64,000 nucleotides of DNA from Maritimibacter sp. DP1N21-5 (GTDB lineage Bacteria; Pseudomonadota; Alphaproteobacteria; Rhodobacterales; Rhodobacteraceae). This document shows, piece after piece, positions 34,135 through 42,355 of the stretch; position 1 is the stretch's first letter, and every line of letters begins with the position of its first letter. Under the pieces are notes generated by a model. The model searched no databases. It saw nothing but the letters and a program-made list of their open reading frames with translations, and had not been told where the DNA came from. The position numbers were made by a program, and so were the translations under genes. Location of the stretch: NCBI RefSeq assembly GCF_019218295.1, contig NZ_JAHUZF010000004.1, forward strand, positions 124,001 to 188,000, written 5' to 3'.

Positions 34135-34875
34135 ATGACCTACCATCCTTTTCATACCTTCGGCGCGGACCGGACCGGTCGCTGGCTGATCACCTGCGAC
34201 CACGCACAGAATTTCGTGCCCGAAGCCGTGGCGGGGGGCGATCTGGGCATTGCGCCCGAGGATATGGCCCGCCACATCGCTTTCGACCCGGGCGCCGCGG
34301 GGGTGTCGCTCGCGCTGGGCGAATTGCTCGACGCCTCGGTTGTCTGCTCGAACTTCTCCCGCCTCGTGATCGACCCGAACCGGGGCGAAGATGATCCGAC
34401 GCTGGTGATGAAGCTCTATGACGGCACGATCATCCCGGCCAATCGTCATGCCGACGCGGCCGAGGTCCAGCGGCGACTGAACTTGTGCTACCGCCCCTAT
34501 CATCAGGAAGTCGCGCGTCTCGCGGCGCGGCGCGAGGACACGCTTTACTGCGCCGTCCATTCCTTCACCCGCCAGCTTCGGGGCCGCGATCCAAGACCGT
34601 GGCAGGTGGGGGTGCTCTTTGCGCGCGACGAACGCCTCACCGCGCCGCTGATCGCTTTGCTCGAAGCCGAGGGGGATCTTTGCGTCGGCGCGAACGAGCC
34701 CTATGGCGGGCATCTGGACGGTGACAGCGTCGACCGTCATGCGATCCGCCACAACCGTCCGAACGTGCTTGTGGAAGTGCGAAACGACCTGATCCGGACC
34801 GAGGACCAGCAGCGTCAGTGGGCCGCGCGTCTGGCGCCGCTCCTTGAAGAGGCGGCCCGATTGGCACAAGTCTAG
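34135..34875 (+). CDS. N-formylglutamate amidohydrolase family protein
   Basis: A 246-residue metal-dependent hydrolase (FGase family, HutG-like). The first metal-site motif is WLITCDHAQNFVPEA, followed by DPGAAGVSLALGELLDASVVCSNFSRLVIDPNRG, CAVHSFTR and the C-terminal VLVEVRNDLIRT. No other hut genes are near, so an acyl-glutamate or related substrate outside histidine catabolism is possible. The start at 34135 gives a family-like length; the long upstream open frame is antisense to pyk. DUF1244 follows after 17 bp. Confidence 0.87.
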   Translation: MTYHPFHTFGADRTGRWLITCDHAQNFVPEAVAGGDLGIAPEDMARHIAFDPGAAGVSLALGELLDASVVCSNFSRLVIDPNRGEDDPTLVMKLYDGTIIPANRHADAAEVQRRLNLCYRPYHQEVARLAARREDTLYCAVHSFTRQLRGRDPRPWQVGVLFARDERLTAPLIALLEAEGDLCVGANEPYGGHLDGDSVDRHAIRHNRPNVLVEVRNDLIRTEDQQRQWAARLAPLLEEAARLAQV

Positions 34876-34892
34876 GGAAAACGGAGGATCCC

Positions 34893-35204
34893 ATGGACGA
34901 CCAGACCCGCATCGAACTCGAAGCCGCTGCGTTCCGGCGCTTGCGCCAGCACCTCATGGAAGACCGGCCCGAGGTGCAGAACATCGACCTCATGAACCTT
35001 GCCGGGTTCTGCCGGAACTGCCTGTCGCGCTGGTATCAGGAAGCCGCGAACGAGCGCGGCATCGAGATGAGCAAGGACGAGGGACGCGAGATTTTCTATG
35101 GCATGCCCTATGACGACTGGAAGGCCAGCCAGCAGACCGAAGCCTCGCCCGAGAAACAGGCCGCCTTCGAGGTCGCGTTCAAGGAAAACGTGCTGAAAGA
35201 GTGA
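34893..35204 (+). CDS. DUF1244 protein
   Basis: A 103-residue soluble protein with the invariant core RRLRQHLMEDRPEVQNIDLMNLAGFCRNCLSRWYQEAANERG(I)EMSKDEGREIFYGMPYDDWK, characteristic of DUF1244 (PF06844). The C-N-C pair FCRNC suggests a metal or redox site, but its role is unknown. A GGAGG ribosome binding site precedes ATG 34893. It is cotranscribed with the amidohydrolase gene. Confidence 0.92.
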   Translation: MDDQTRIELEAAAFRRLRQHLMEDRPEVQNIDLMNLAGFCRNCLSRWYQEAANERGIEMSKDEGREIFYGMPYDDWKASQQTEASPEKQAAFEVAFKENVLKE

Positions 35205-35213
35205 TCCTGTGGC

Positions 35214-35244
35214 GCAGCGGAGCGGGAGAACCGCGCCCCGCTGC
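35214..35244. terminator. Bidirectional hairpin between DUF1244 and hupE
   Basis: GCAGCGG (35214-35220) pairs with CCGCTGC (35238-35244), with further internal G/C pairing. It sits in the short gap between convergent genes; no T-run is present. Confidence 0.4.
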
Positions 35245-35255
35245 CCAATTGGTGG

Positions 35256-35831
35256 TCAGCCGGCCACCACGACCCAGAGTCCGCCCAGCGCGGTCAGCAC
35301 GCCCAGCCCCCGGAGGATATTGGCGCCACGGAGCGCGCGTCCTGCCATGATCGCGACCACGACCCCGAAGGCGTGAAGGAGCGCGGTGGAGATGGCAAAG
35401 CCGATCCCGAAGGCAAGGGCGCCCGCGGACCCAAGCTCGCCGCCATGTGCATGGCCGTGGAACAGACCGAAGAAACCGACGGCAGTCGCGGCCGCCCAGA
35501 CGGGAAGACGGAACGCGAAGGCCAGGGCGAGGCCCAGGGCGAAGACCGAGACAAGGATCATCGGCTCGACGAAGGGCAGGGGCACGCCCGCGACGGCAGC
35601 GAAATATCCCAGGATCATCGCACCGACAAAGGCTGCGGGTAGCGCCACGATCGCCCGCCCGCCAAGCGACACGGCCCAAAGCCCCACCGCGACCATGGCC
35701 AGGATATGATCGAGTCCGAAGACCGGGTGCGACAGCCCCGCCATGACCGATCCGTGCTCGTTCGGATCGAGATGCGCGAGCGCCGGTGAGGCGGCAAGCG
35801 TGAGGGCGAGTGTCGGGAGGATGCGTTTCAT
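35256..35831 (-). CDS. hupE: HupE/UreJ-family membrane protein (putative Ni/Co permease)
   Basis: A 191-residue inner-membrane protein with a signal-like N-terminus (MKRILPTLALTLAASPALAH) and six further helices. Family motifs are HPVFGLDHILAM (the HPxxGxDH signature, about 35-46) and FGLFHGHAHGG (His-rich, about 120-130). HupE and UreJ import nickel or cobalt for hydrogenase or urease. Neither enzyme is encoded in the window, so the metal and client are unknown. Confidence 0.9.
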   Translation of the reverse strand: MKRILPTLALTLAASPALAHLDPNEHGSVMAGLSHPVFGLDHILAMVAVGLWAVSLGGRAIVALPAAFVGAMILGYFAAVAGVPLPFVEPMILVSVFALGLALAFAFRLPVWAAATAVGFFGLFHGHAHGGELGSAGALAFGIGFAISTALLHAFGVVVAIMAGRALRGANILRGLGVLTALGGLWVVVAG

Positions 35832-35955
35832 TCTGGGTCCTTTCCTGAGTTGACCGGATACCTCGGTGGGAGTCGTATCCTTGACGCGGCTTCACCATGG
35901 TGCGCGAGCACCGGAAAGACAAACGCTTTGTGACGCGTGAAGTCTGCCAATAATT

Positions 35956-35990
35956 GCACAGAAACTGTTGGGAAATACCATCTTCTGTGC
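35956..35990. promoter_or_regulatory. Inverted repeat between divergent hupE and DODA genes
   Basis: GCACAGAA (35956-35963) and TTCTGTGC (35983-35990) are perfect inverse copies, 27 bp centre to centre, in the AT-rich gap between the two divergent genes. It looks like a dimeric-regulator operator; the regulator is unknown. Confidence 0.5.
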
Positions 35991-36034
35991 GGCGATAACG
36001 GCACTAGATTGGTGCCAACGGAAAGGAACCCATC

Positions 36035-36829
36035 ATGACCCGGATGCCCACCTATTTCATTTCCCACGGCGGCGGCCCCTGGCCGTGGATCCCCGACATG
36101 CGCCGGGGCTTCGCCAAGCTCGAACGATCACTCGCGGCGATGCCCGACGAACTTCCCGAACCGCCCAAAGCGATTCTCATGATCTCCGGTCATTGGGAAG
36201 CCGACGAGGTGCGCGTGATGCATGCCGCGAAGCCGCCGATGGAATACGACTATTTCGGCTTCCCGCCGCACACCTACCAGATCACCTATCCCGCCCCGGG
36301 TGCGCCCGAGCTTGCGGAACGGACCGCAGAGCTGATCCGCGACGCCGGGTTCGACGTGACGCTCGACGAGACGCAGGGCTTCGACCACGGCACCTTCGTG
36401 CCCGCCTATATCATGTATCCCGAGGCACAGGTCCCGGTCTATCAGGTTTCGCTTCTCGCCAATTACTCGCCCGAGCAGCACTTTGCGATCGGCCGCGCAC
36501 TTGCACCGCTGCGCGACGAAGGCGTCCTGATCGTCGGGTCGGGGCTGTCCTACCATAATCTGCGCAACTTCGGTCCGCAGGCCAAGGCGCCGTCGATGGC
36601 CTTCGACGACTGGCTGGGCAAGACGCTCGATGCGGCACCTGACGCTCGCACCGAGGCGCTCGTGGATTGGGAAACGGCGCCCTACGCACGCATCTGCCAC
36701 GCGCAGGAGGATCACCTCGTGCCACTCTTCGTGGCGCTCGGCGCGGCCGAGGGTGCGACGGCCACCCGGACCTACCACGAAGACGACATCTTCGGTGGCG
36801 TCACGGCCTCGAGCTGGCGGTTTGACTGA
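36035..36829 (+). CDS. DODA-type extradiol ring-opening dioxygenase (YgiD-like)
   Basis: A 264-residue class III extradiol dioxygenase fold (LigB/DODA family). The metal-site segments are YFISHGGGPWPW (His at about 10), ISGHWEAD (His at about 53), and HLVPLFVALGAAEG near the C-terminus (His at about 229). Bacterial members open catechol-type rings or deglycate; E. coli YgiD has DOPA dioxygenase activity. The substrate here is unknown. It diverges from hupE. Confidence 0.88.
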   Translation: MTRMPTYFISHGGGPWPWIPDMRRGFAKLERSLAAMPDELPEPPKAILMISGHWEADEVRVMHAAKPPMEYDYFGFPPHTYQITYPAPGAPELAERTAELIRDAGFDVTLDETQGFDHGTFVPAYIMYPEAQVPVYQVSLLANYSPEQHFAIGRALAPLRDEGVLIVGSGLSYHNLRNFGPQAKAPSMAFDDWLGKTLDAAPDARTEALVDWETAPYARICHAQEDHLVPLFVALGAAEGATATRTYHEDDIFGGVTASSWRFD

Positions 36830-36866
36830 TCTTGCGCCGATGGCGCCGGGCGGTCACGGTGGCCCC

Positions 36867-37271
36867 ATGGCGATCACCGGCGTCAACCATATCACCCTTG
36901 CCGTTACCGACCTCGACCGGTCGGTGGCGTTCTATCGCGATCGGCTTGGATTGCGGCTGCGGGCGGTCTGGTCCGAAGGGGCCTATCTCACCTCCGGCGC
37001 GCTCTGGCTTTGTCTGAGTCTAGCGCCCAGGGTGGACGTGCGCGGAGACTATAGCCACATCGCTTTCGACGTGTCCGAGCAAGATTTCCCGCTGCTGGTC
37101 GAGAGACTCGGCGTGGATGCAACGCTCTGGCAGGACAACGTCAGCGAAGGGGCGTCGACCTATCTGCTCGATCCGGACGGCCACAAGCTGGAGCTCCACG
37201 TCGGCGGGATCGACGCGCGCCTGGACCATTACCGCAAGCATCCCGAAAAGGGCGTCACGGTTCTGGACTGA
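36867..37271 (+). CDS. FosA-like glyoxalase-superfamily protein
   Basis: A 134-residue vicinal-oxygen-chelate protein closely resembling FosA-type fosfomycin glutathione transferase. Shared positions include NHITLAVTDLDRSVAFYRD, GAYLTSGALWLCLS, the metal His in YSHIAFDV, SEGASTYLLDPDGHKLELHVGGI (metal Glu and substrate-binding Ser/Tyr) and a C-terminal Arg. ATG 36867 gives the FosA-like start; an ATG at 36840 is possible. No clear ribosome binding site is seen for either. Other glutathione-dependent reactions are possible. Confidence 0.8.
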   Translation: MAITGVNHITLAVTDLDRSVAFYRDRLGLRLRAVWSEGAYLTSGALWLCLSLAPRVDVRGDYSHIAFDVSEQDFPLLVERLGVDATLWQDNVSEGASTYLLDPDGHKLELHVGGIDARLDHYRKHPEKGVTVLD

Positions 37272-37850
37272 TCAATCGTCCTTCGCGCGCTGCCGGTTGG
37301 CAAACTCCGTCGTGCCGCCCGTCGCGAGGATCGTCGCCTGTTCGACCCAGTTGTCGCGGCTCACCCGGCCCTTGAAGCCGGTCAGGTTTTCGTCGACCCA
37401 GGCGACTTCCGCCGGAGTCCAGGCGGCGATCTGGTCGAAGTGATAGAACCCCAGGCCGTTCACCATTGCCATGAGCTTGGGACCTACACCGCGAATGAGC
37501 GTCAGGTCGTCGGGCCGGTCGCCGCGCGGGGCGTCGAGGGTGGTGGGCATGGTCGCGTGAGTCCGCTCGGGATGAGCCTGCGTCAATTCACCAGTGTCGG
37601 ACGCCGGCGCGGAAGCCCCGCGATCCGCTTTCGCCGCTGCCAGTCGATCCTCGAGTTCCGCAATTCGTGCCGATTTCTCCTCCCCCGCCCTCCGACAGGC
37701 GGCGAGGTCGGCCAGGAGACGCGATTCCTGGCTGGTGTCGGGTGCGCTCCGCCTGCCCCAGAGAATCCAGCCTGCGATCAGGCCGACTCCGGCGGCGAGC
37801 GCCAGGAGCACTGCCATTTCGGAAAGGAGAAAACCCCAGTTGGTGAACAT
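37272..37850 (-). CDS. Membrane-anchored protein with helix-hairpin-helix domain
   Basis: A 192-residue protein with an N-terminal helix (MAVLLALAAGVGLIAGWILWG, about 12-32), a coiled-coil stretch (SRLLADLAACRRAGEEKSARIAELEDRLAAAKAD), and a C-terminal HhH domain (DDLTLIRGVGPKLMAMVNGLGFYHFDQIAAWTPAEVAWVDENLTGFKGR). This HhH type also occurs fused to ribosomal L21 and NuoE homologues in alphaproteobacteria. It follows the OmpA/BON gene by 35 bp. A role linking envelope and nucleic acid is speculative. Confidence 0.8.
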   Translation of the reverse strand: MFTNWGFLLSEMAVLLALAAGVGLIAGWILWGRRSAPDTSQESRLLADLAACRRAGEEKSARIAELEDRLAAAKADRGASAPASDTGELTQAHPERTHATMPTTLDAPRGDRPDDLTLIRGVGPKLMAMVNGLGFYHFDQIAAWTPAEVAWVDENLTGFKGRVSRDNWVEQATILATGGTTEFANRQRAKDD

Positions 37851-37885
37851 TTCTGCCTCATGACTGTTTGGCTGTTCGTCGCCCC

Positions 37886-39325
37886 TCAGGGCCAGGTAAA
37901 GGTCGTGCGGCGGTTCGCGGCGCGGCCTTGGTCTGTCGCATTGTCGGCCACCGGCTCGGTCGCGCCATAGCCGAAGGCCTGCACCTTGTTCGCAGGCACA
38001 CCGCGCGCGACCACTGCGTCGCGCACCGCATTCGCGCGGGCAATGGACAAGCGGTAGTTCTCCATCTCGTCCCCCAGATCGTCGGTGTGTCCGCCGATCT
38101 GGACCTGCATTCCCATGCCCTTTGTGCAGAGGAGAAGCAGCCCCGCCAGATCGTTCACGACAGCGATGGAGGCGGCGTCGATCTGCGCGGACCCCGAGAC
38201 GAAGCCGATGGTCCGGCCAGCCTGGATGGTCTGAGCCTTCGTGGTGCAATTGGCCCGCGAGACCTCGAGGTCCGGGAGCGTGAGCCAGTAGCCCGCGCTC
38301 GCGACTTCCGAAGCGCCGGTGGCGGCGTTGGTGCGCGTCGCGCCGTCCTGGGGGGCCTCGCCGCCCCTGACCGTGATGTCCTGCGTGTTCAGCGCGGCCT
38401 TCAACGCCTCGGCCACCTGCGCCGGACCAAGTCCGGGCGCGGCCTCGGCTTCGGCGAACATCGCGCCATTTTCGACCCGCAACGACAGCCAGTTCAGGTC
38501 GGGCAAGACCGTGGACAGGGCCTCAAGACGGGCGTCGAGCCCGGCAAACGTCCCGTAGGTCGGCGTCACATCGCCGCCGGTGTCCAACCCGCCAAGGCTC
38601 TCGCGCAGGCCATCGACGCCCAGCGTCTCGGGCACCGCGCCGTTCACCACGATCCCCTCCGCCGCATCATAGCGCAGGTCGAAGGCCACCTGACCGGTGT
38701 CGCGCACGTCGATCGACACAAGCCGCTCGAAACCTTCCGGCAGCGCCTCGAGCGCGACGGCGGCGGCTTTCGCCTCTTCCGGGGTCTTGGCGAGGCCCGA
38801 CAAGATGGCCGAGGTCCCGGCCAGCGCGAAAGACCCCTCGTCGAGGACCGCCAGCGCCGCATGCCCGGCCAGCATCGCTCCCGACCAACCCTCCGGCGCA
38901 CCGGAGGCAAGCGGAAGGGTGTCTGCCCCCGGCACGCCCTGTGCCGCGAGTGTCTCGGCAAGGGCAGCGCTGGGCGCGTTTCCGGTCACGGCGATGCTGC
39001 CGTCCGCCCCCTTGGCGATGGCACTGTCATAGGGCGCGGCGACAGGAAGCACTGTCACGTCCGCCGTGTCCACGACCCGACGCCCGTCAACCTCGTCCAG
39101 CGCGTCCTTGATGACGCCAAGCTCCTCGGGCGTATCGGCGGTGCCCGAGAGGGAGATGTCGCGACCCGATACGGTGACCGCCATGGGATGGATGGCACCC
39201 GTGACGACACCGCCCGCGGCGGCGCGGATTTCGTCCTCGATCCGTGGTGCCTGATGCTGCGCGCTCCAGAGCGCGAGACCGCCTATCCCGACGATCAGCA
39301 CGAATGCTGCCCCGATTACCCGCAT
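37886..39325 (-). CDS. OmpA-family protein with BON-like repeats
   Basis: A 479-residue envelope protein with an N-terminal anchor (MRVIGAAFVLIVGIGGLALWSA), two or more BON-like repeats (VTVSGRDISLSGTADTPEELGVIKDAL and the Gly/Ala-rich repeats after it), and a C-terminal OmpA domain (IGFVSGSAQIDAASIAVVNDLAGLLL..VQIGGHTDDLGDEMENYRLSIARANAVRDAVVARGVPANKVQAFGYGATEPVADN), which binds peptidoglycan. It probably forms an operon with the HhH gene. Confidence 0.88.
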   Translation of the reverse strand: MRVIGAAFVLIVGIGGLALWSAQHQAPRIEDEIRAAAGGVVTGAIHPMAVTVSGRDISLSGTADTPEELGVIKDALDEVDGRRVVDTADVTVLPVAAPYDSAIAKGADGSIAVTGNAPSAALAETLAAQGVPGADTLPLASGAPEGWSGAMLAGHAALAVLDEGSFALAGTSAILSGLAKTPEEAKAAAVALEALPEGFERLVSIDVRDTGQVAFDLRYDAAEGIVVNGAVPETLGVDGLRESLGGLDTGGDVTPTYGTFAGLDARLEALSTVLPDLNWLSLRVENGAMFAEAEAAPGLGPAQVAEALKAALNTQDITVRGGEAPQDGATRTNAATGASEVASAGYWLTLPDLEVSRANCTTKAQTIQAGRTIGFVSGSAQIDAASIAVVNDLAGLLLLCTKGMGMQVQIGGHTDDLGDEMENYRLSIARANAVRDAVVARGVPANKVQAFGYGATEPVADNATDQGRAANRRTTFTWP

Positions 39326-39423
39326 GTCGTCCCCCTGTCCGGTCTAGGTGCCGGGCCTGTCACAAGGTGTCGCCTCGTATACAGCAGGCCTGAGGGACGG
39401 CCAAAAATCAAGTTAAATCAGGG

Positions 39424-40287
39424 TCAGACCCCGGCTTTGCGGCTTTCTTCGAGGTAAATCTCGCGCAGACGGGCCGCCATGGGGCCCGGTGCCCCGGTGC
39501 CGATCGCAGCACCGTCGATCTCGACCACCGGCAGCACGAAGGTGGATGCCGAGGTGATGAAGGCCTCGTCGGCGTCCTGTGCCTCTTCGATAGTGAAGGG
39601 CCGTTCCACCACCGTCATCTGCGCTTCCCTGGCGAAGCGGAGCACGGCGGCGCGGGTGATCCCATGCAGGATATGTGTGGACAGTTCCCGCGTGATGATC
39701 GTGCCGTTCTTGACGATATAGGCGTTGTTCGAGGTGCCTTCGGTCACCACGCCGTCCTCGACCAGCCAGGCATCGTCGCAGCCCTGCTTCTTGGCCATCA
39801 TCTTGCCCATGGAGGGGTAGAGAAGCTGGACCGTCTTGATGTCGCGGCGCGCCCAGCGCATGTCCTCGATGGAAATGACCTTGAGGCCCGTCTTGGCCGC
39901 CGGACTGTCGGCGAGGCCGGGTTTGTTCTGGGTGAAGAGCACCAGCGTCGGCTTCACTTTCTCCGGGTCTGGGAACACGAAATCGCGGTCGCCGGCGGAG
40001 CCGCGGCTGACCTGAAGATAGATCATGCCTTCGTCGATCTCGTTCAGTCGGACAAGCTCACGGTGAATCTCGAGCAGGTCGTCAAAGGCCGCGGGCTTCT
40101 GCATGTCGAGCTCGCCCAGCGAGCGTTCGAGCCGCGCGATGTGGCCGGAGAAGTCGATGATCTTGCCGCCAAGGACGGAGGTCACCTCGTAGACGCCATC
40201 GGCCATAAGGAAAGACCGGTCGAAGATCGAGACCTTCGCCTCTTCCTCGGGAAGGTACTCGCCATTGACGTAAACGGTTCGGCTCAT
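39424..40287 (-). CDS. dat: D-amino-acid transaminase
   Basis: A PLP class-IV aminotransferase of 287 residues that interconverts D-alanine and 2-oxoglutarate with pyruvate and D-glutamate. It starts MSRTVYVNGEYLPEEEAKVSIFDRSFLMADGVYEV (typical of D-amino-acid transaminase), the PLP Lys is in RRDIKTVQLLYPSMGKMMAK (K at about 145), and EGTSNNAYIVKNGTI and the C-terminal ITSASTFVLPVVEIDG are conserved. It lies 10 bp after dgcA in the dgcN-dgcA operon and would feed D-glutamate into that pathway. Branched-chain transaminase is a less likely alternative. Confidence 0.88.
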   Translation of the reverse strand: MSRTVYVNGEYLPEEEAKVSIFDRSFLMADGVYEVTSVLGGKIIDFSGHIARLERSLGELDMQKPAAFDDLLEIHRELVRLNEIDEGMIYLQVSRGSAGDRDFVFPDPEKVKPTLVLFTQNKPGLADSPAAKTGLKVISIEDMRWARRDIKTVQLLYPSMGKMMAKKQGCDDAWLVEDGVVTEGTSNNAYIVKNGTIITRELSTHILHGITRAAVLRFAREAQMTVVERPFTIEEAQDADEAFITSASTFVLPVVEIDGAAIGTGAPGPMAARLREIYLEESRKAGV

Positions 40288-40297
40288 GTTCGGACTC

Positions 40298-41263
40298 CTA
40301 TCCCCAGAGGCTGGGCGAGGACGGATGGACCCCGGCCTCGTCGAATTGCAAAGGTTCCGGGCGGTCTTGGGCCAGCAGAAGCGGCCCGTCAAGGTCCGTC
40401 ACCATCGCGCCCTGCGCGACGAGCACCGCGGGTGCCATGGCGAGGCTCGTGCCGACCATGCAGCCGACCATGATCCCGTAGCCCTCCGTCAGCGCCGCCT
40501 CGCGCAGGCGCAATGCCTCGGTCAGACCGCCGGTTTTGTCGAGCTTGATGTTGACCACGTCGTATTTGCCCTTGAGCGCGGCAAGGCTCGCAGTGTCATG
40601 TGCGCTTTCGTCGGCGCAGACCGGCACCGGACGCTCCATTCCGAGGAGCGCCTCGTCATCAGAGGCGGGCAGGGGCTGTTCCACCAGCGCCACGCCGAGA
40701 CGCACCAGATGCGGCGCGAGATCGGCATAGACCTCCGCGCTCCAGCCTTCGTTCGCATCCACGATGATCCGCGATCTGGGCGCGCCCCGGCGCACGGCTT
40801 CGAGCCGTGCCATGTCGTCGGGCGTGCCGAGCTTGATCTTGAGGAGCGGGCGATGGGCGTGCCTGCGCGCGGCCGCCTCCATCGCGTCAGGCTCGCCCAG
40901 GGACAGGGTGTAGGCGGTGATCTCCGGCCCGGGCTTCGTCAGCCCGGCGAGTTCCCACGCCCGCTTGCCGGCGCGTTTCGCCTCGAGGTCCCAGAGCGCG
41001 CAATCCACGGCGTTGCGGGCGGCCCCGGCAGGCAGCAAGTCCATCAGCGACGCCCGGTCGAATTCCTCGGGCAGCCCCTCGATCTCCGCCGTCACGCTGT
41101 CCAGCGTCTCGCCATAGCGCTTGTAGGGCACGCATTCGCCCCAGCCCTTGTGCGTCCCGTCCGACAGCCGCACGGTCAGCACATCCGCATGGGTCTTGGA
41201 CCCCCGCGAAATGGTAAAGACCTCGGCCAAGGGAAAACTCTCGGACGTCACGGACAGGTGCAT
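40298..41263 (-). CDS. dgcA: N-acetyl-D-glutamate racemase / dipeptide epimerase DgcA
   Basis: A 321-residue enolase-superfamily enzyme of the dipeptide-epimerase branch. Motifs: RGSKTHADVLTVRLSDG, the lobe motif GGARNAVDCALWDLEAK-like (AARNAVDCALWDLEAKRAG), the catalytic KIK (LLKIKLG), metal ligands VDANEGW, VEQPLP and ADESAHD, and the second Lys in NIKLDKTGGL. In marine bacteria DgcA racemises N-acetyl-D-Glu made by DgcN. It is in an operon with dgcN and D-amino-acid transaminase. L-Ala-D/L-Glu epimerase is the alternative. Confidence 0.88.
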   Translation of the reverse strand: MHLSVTSESFPLAEVFTISRGSKTHADVLTVRLSDGTHKGWGECVPYKRYGETLDSVTAEIEGLPEEFDRASLMDLLPAGAARNAVDCALWDLEAKRAGKRAWELAGLTKPGPEITAYTLSLGEPDAMEAAARRHAHRPLLKIKLGTPDDMARLEAVRRGAPRSRIIVDANEGWSAEVYADLAPHLVRLGVALVEQPLPASDDEALLGMERPVPVCADESAHDTASLAALKGKYDVVNIKLDKTGGLTEALRLREAALTEGYGIMVGCMVGTSLAMAPAVLVAQGAMVTDLDGPLLLAQDRPEPLQFDEAGVHPSSPSLWG

Positions 41264-41271
41264 CGGCTGCT

Positions 41272-41324
41272 CCTTCACTGCTTCACAAATACCTCACGGG
41301 GGTGCGGGGGTGTGAAACCCCCGC
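41272..41324. repeat. Hairpin-plus-tail intergenic element, copy 1
   Basis: Plus strand: CTTCACTGCTTCAC-AAATACCTCACGGGGGT leads into the perfect hairpin GCGGGGGT (41304-41311)/ACCCCCGC (41317-41324). It aligns with the element at 53155-53209 (same order: CTTC tract, AATA.CTC, CGGG/GGGT, hairpin). It lies between dgcN and dgcA. From memory, similar palindromes recur in Rhodobacterales intergenic DNA. Confidence 0.6.
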
Positions 41325-41350
41325 TGCCTGCCGCTGCCACGCGCGTGACC

Positions 41351-42355
41351 TTAGCCGAGCGCGACCAGCGCATCTACCAGCCTGGCCGAGCCAAAGCGGT
41401 AGGGATCGGTCGCGGGCAGGCCCATCTCGGCCTCGACCTTTGCGAGATAGACCTTCGCCTCCTCCTCGCTCATGTGCTGGGTGTTGACCGAGATCCCGAC
41501 CACCTCGCAGGCCGGGTTTCCGACCCGCGCCAGCGGCAGCGCGGTGTCGCGCAGTGTCTCGAGCGACGGCAGCTTGTAGCTCGGCAGGCCCCGCATATGG
41601 TCGCGGGTCGGTTCATGGCAGAGGATCAGTGCATCGGGCTGGCCGCCGTGCACCAGCGCCAGCGTCACGCCGGAATAGCTGACGTGAAAGAGCGAGCCCT
41701 GCCCCTCGATCATGTCCCAATGGTCGTCGTCGTTGTCGGGCGTGAGCCACTCGATGGACCCCGCCATGAAATCCGCGATCACGGCATCGAGTGGCACGCC
41801 GTCGCCGGTGATGAGGATGCCGGTCTGGCCGGTGGCGCGGAAACTCGACTTGAGGCCGCGCGCCTTCATCTCGGCGTCCATTGCCATCGCTGTATACATC
41901 TTGCCCACTGAACAATCGGTGCCCACGGCGAGACAACGCTTGCCGCGCCGTTTCTCGCCATTCGCGATCGGATATTTCACCGAGGGCACCCGCACGTCGT
42001 GCAGCGTCCGGCCAAAAGTCTTGGCGACCTCCACAAGGTCGGCTTCGTCGCGCAGGAGGTTGTGCAGCCCGGAAGCGATATCGAAGCCCGCTTCCAGCGC
42101 GTCGATCAGCACGCGCTTCCAGGCCTGCGAAATCACGCCGCCCCGGTTCGCGACCCCGATGACCAGCGTCTTCGCTCCGGCGGCTTTCGCCTCGTCCAGC
42201 GTCATGTCGGGCAGTTTCATGTCGGCCTTGCAGCCCTCCATGCGGAACTGGCCGACGGCATTGTCCGGACGCCAGTCCTTGATGCCCTGCGCGACCTTGG
42301 CGGCGAGTCCATCCGGCGCATCGCCGAGAAAAAGTAGGTAGGGGGTCTGTATCAT
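41351..42355 (-). CDS. dgcN: D-glutamate N-acetyltransferase DgcN
   Basis: A 334-residue protein of the DUF1611 family with a P-loop-like C-terminal domain (VGTDCSVGKMYTAMAMDAEM, about 145-164) and the motifs SIEWLTPDNDDDHWDMIEGQGSLFHVSYSGVTLALVHGGQPD and CHEPTRDHMRGLPSYKLPSLE. DgcN is reported to acetylate D-glutamate in marine bacteria as the first step of its catabolism. It is followed by dgcA and D-amino-acid transaminase, giving a D-Ala/D-Glu degradation operon. It diverges from mcl1. Confidence 0.9.
   Translation of the reverse strand: MIQTPYLLFLGDAPDGLAAKVAQGIKDWRPDNAVGQFRMEGCKADMKLPDMTLDEAKAAGAKTLVIGVANRGGVISQAWKRVLIDALEAGFDIASGLHNLLRDEADLVEVAKTFGRTLHDVRVPSVKYPIANGEKRRGKRCLAVGTDCSVGKMYTAMAMDAEMKARGLKSSFRATGQTGILITGDGVPLDAVIADFMAGSIEWLTPDNDDDHWDMIEGQGSLFHVSYSGVTLALVHGGQPDALILCHEPTRDHMRGLPSYKLPSLETLRDTALPLARVGNPACEVVGISVNTQHMSEEEAKVYLAKVEAEMGLPATDPYRFGSARLVDALVALG

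Noticed and set aside
35832..36034. Cobalamin or other riboswitch upstream of hupE
   Set aside because: No B12-box or aptamer-like conserved core was visible; the inverted repeat is better read as an operator.
37868..39457. 529-residue plus-strand ORF opposite the OmpA/BON gene
   Set aside because: Antisense shadow; no motif, and the minus-strand gene has a clear anchor and OmpA domain.
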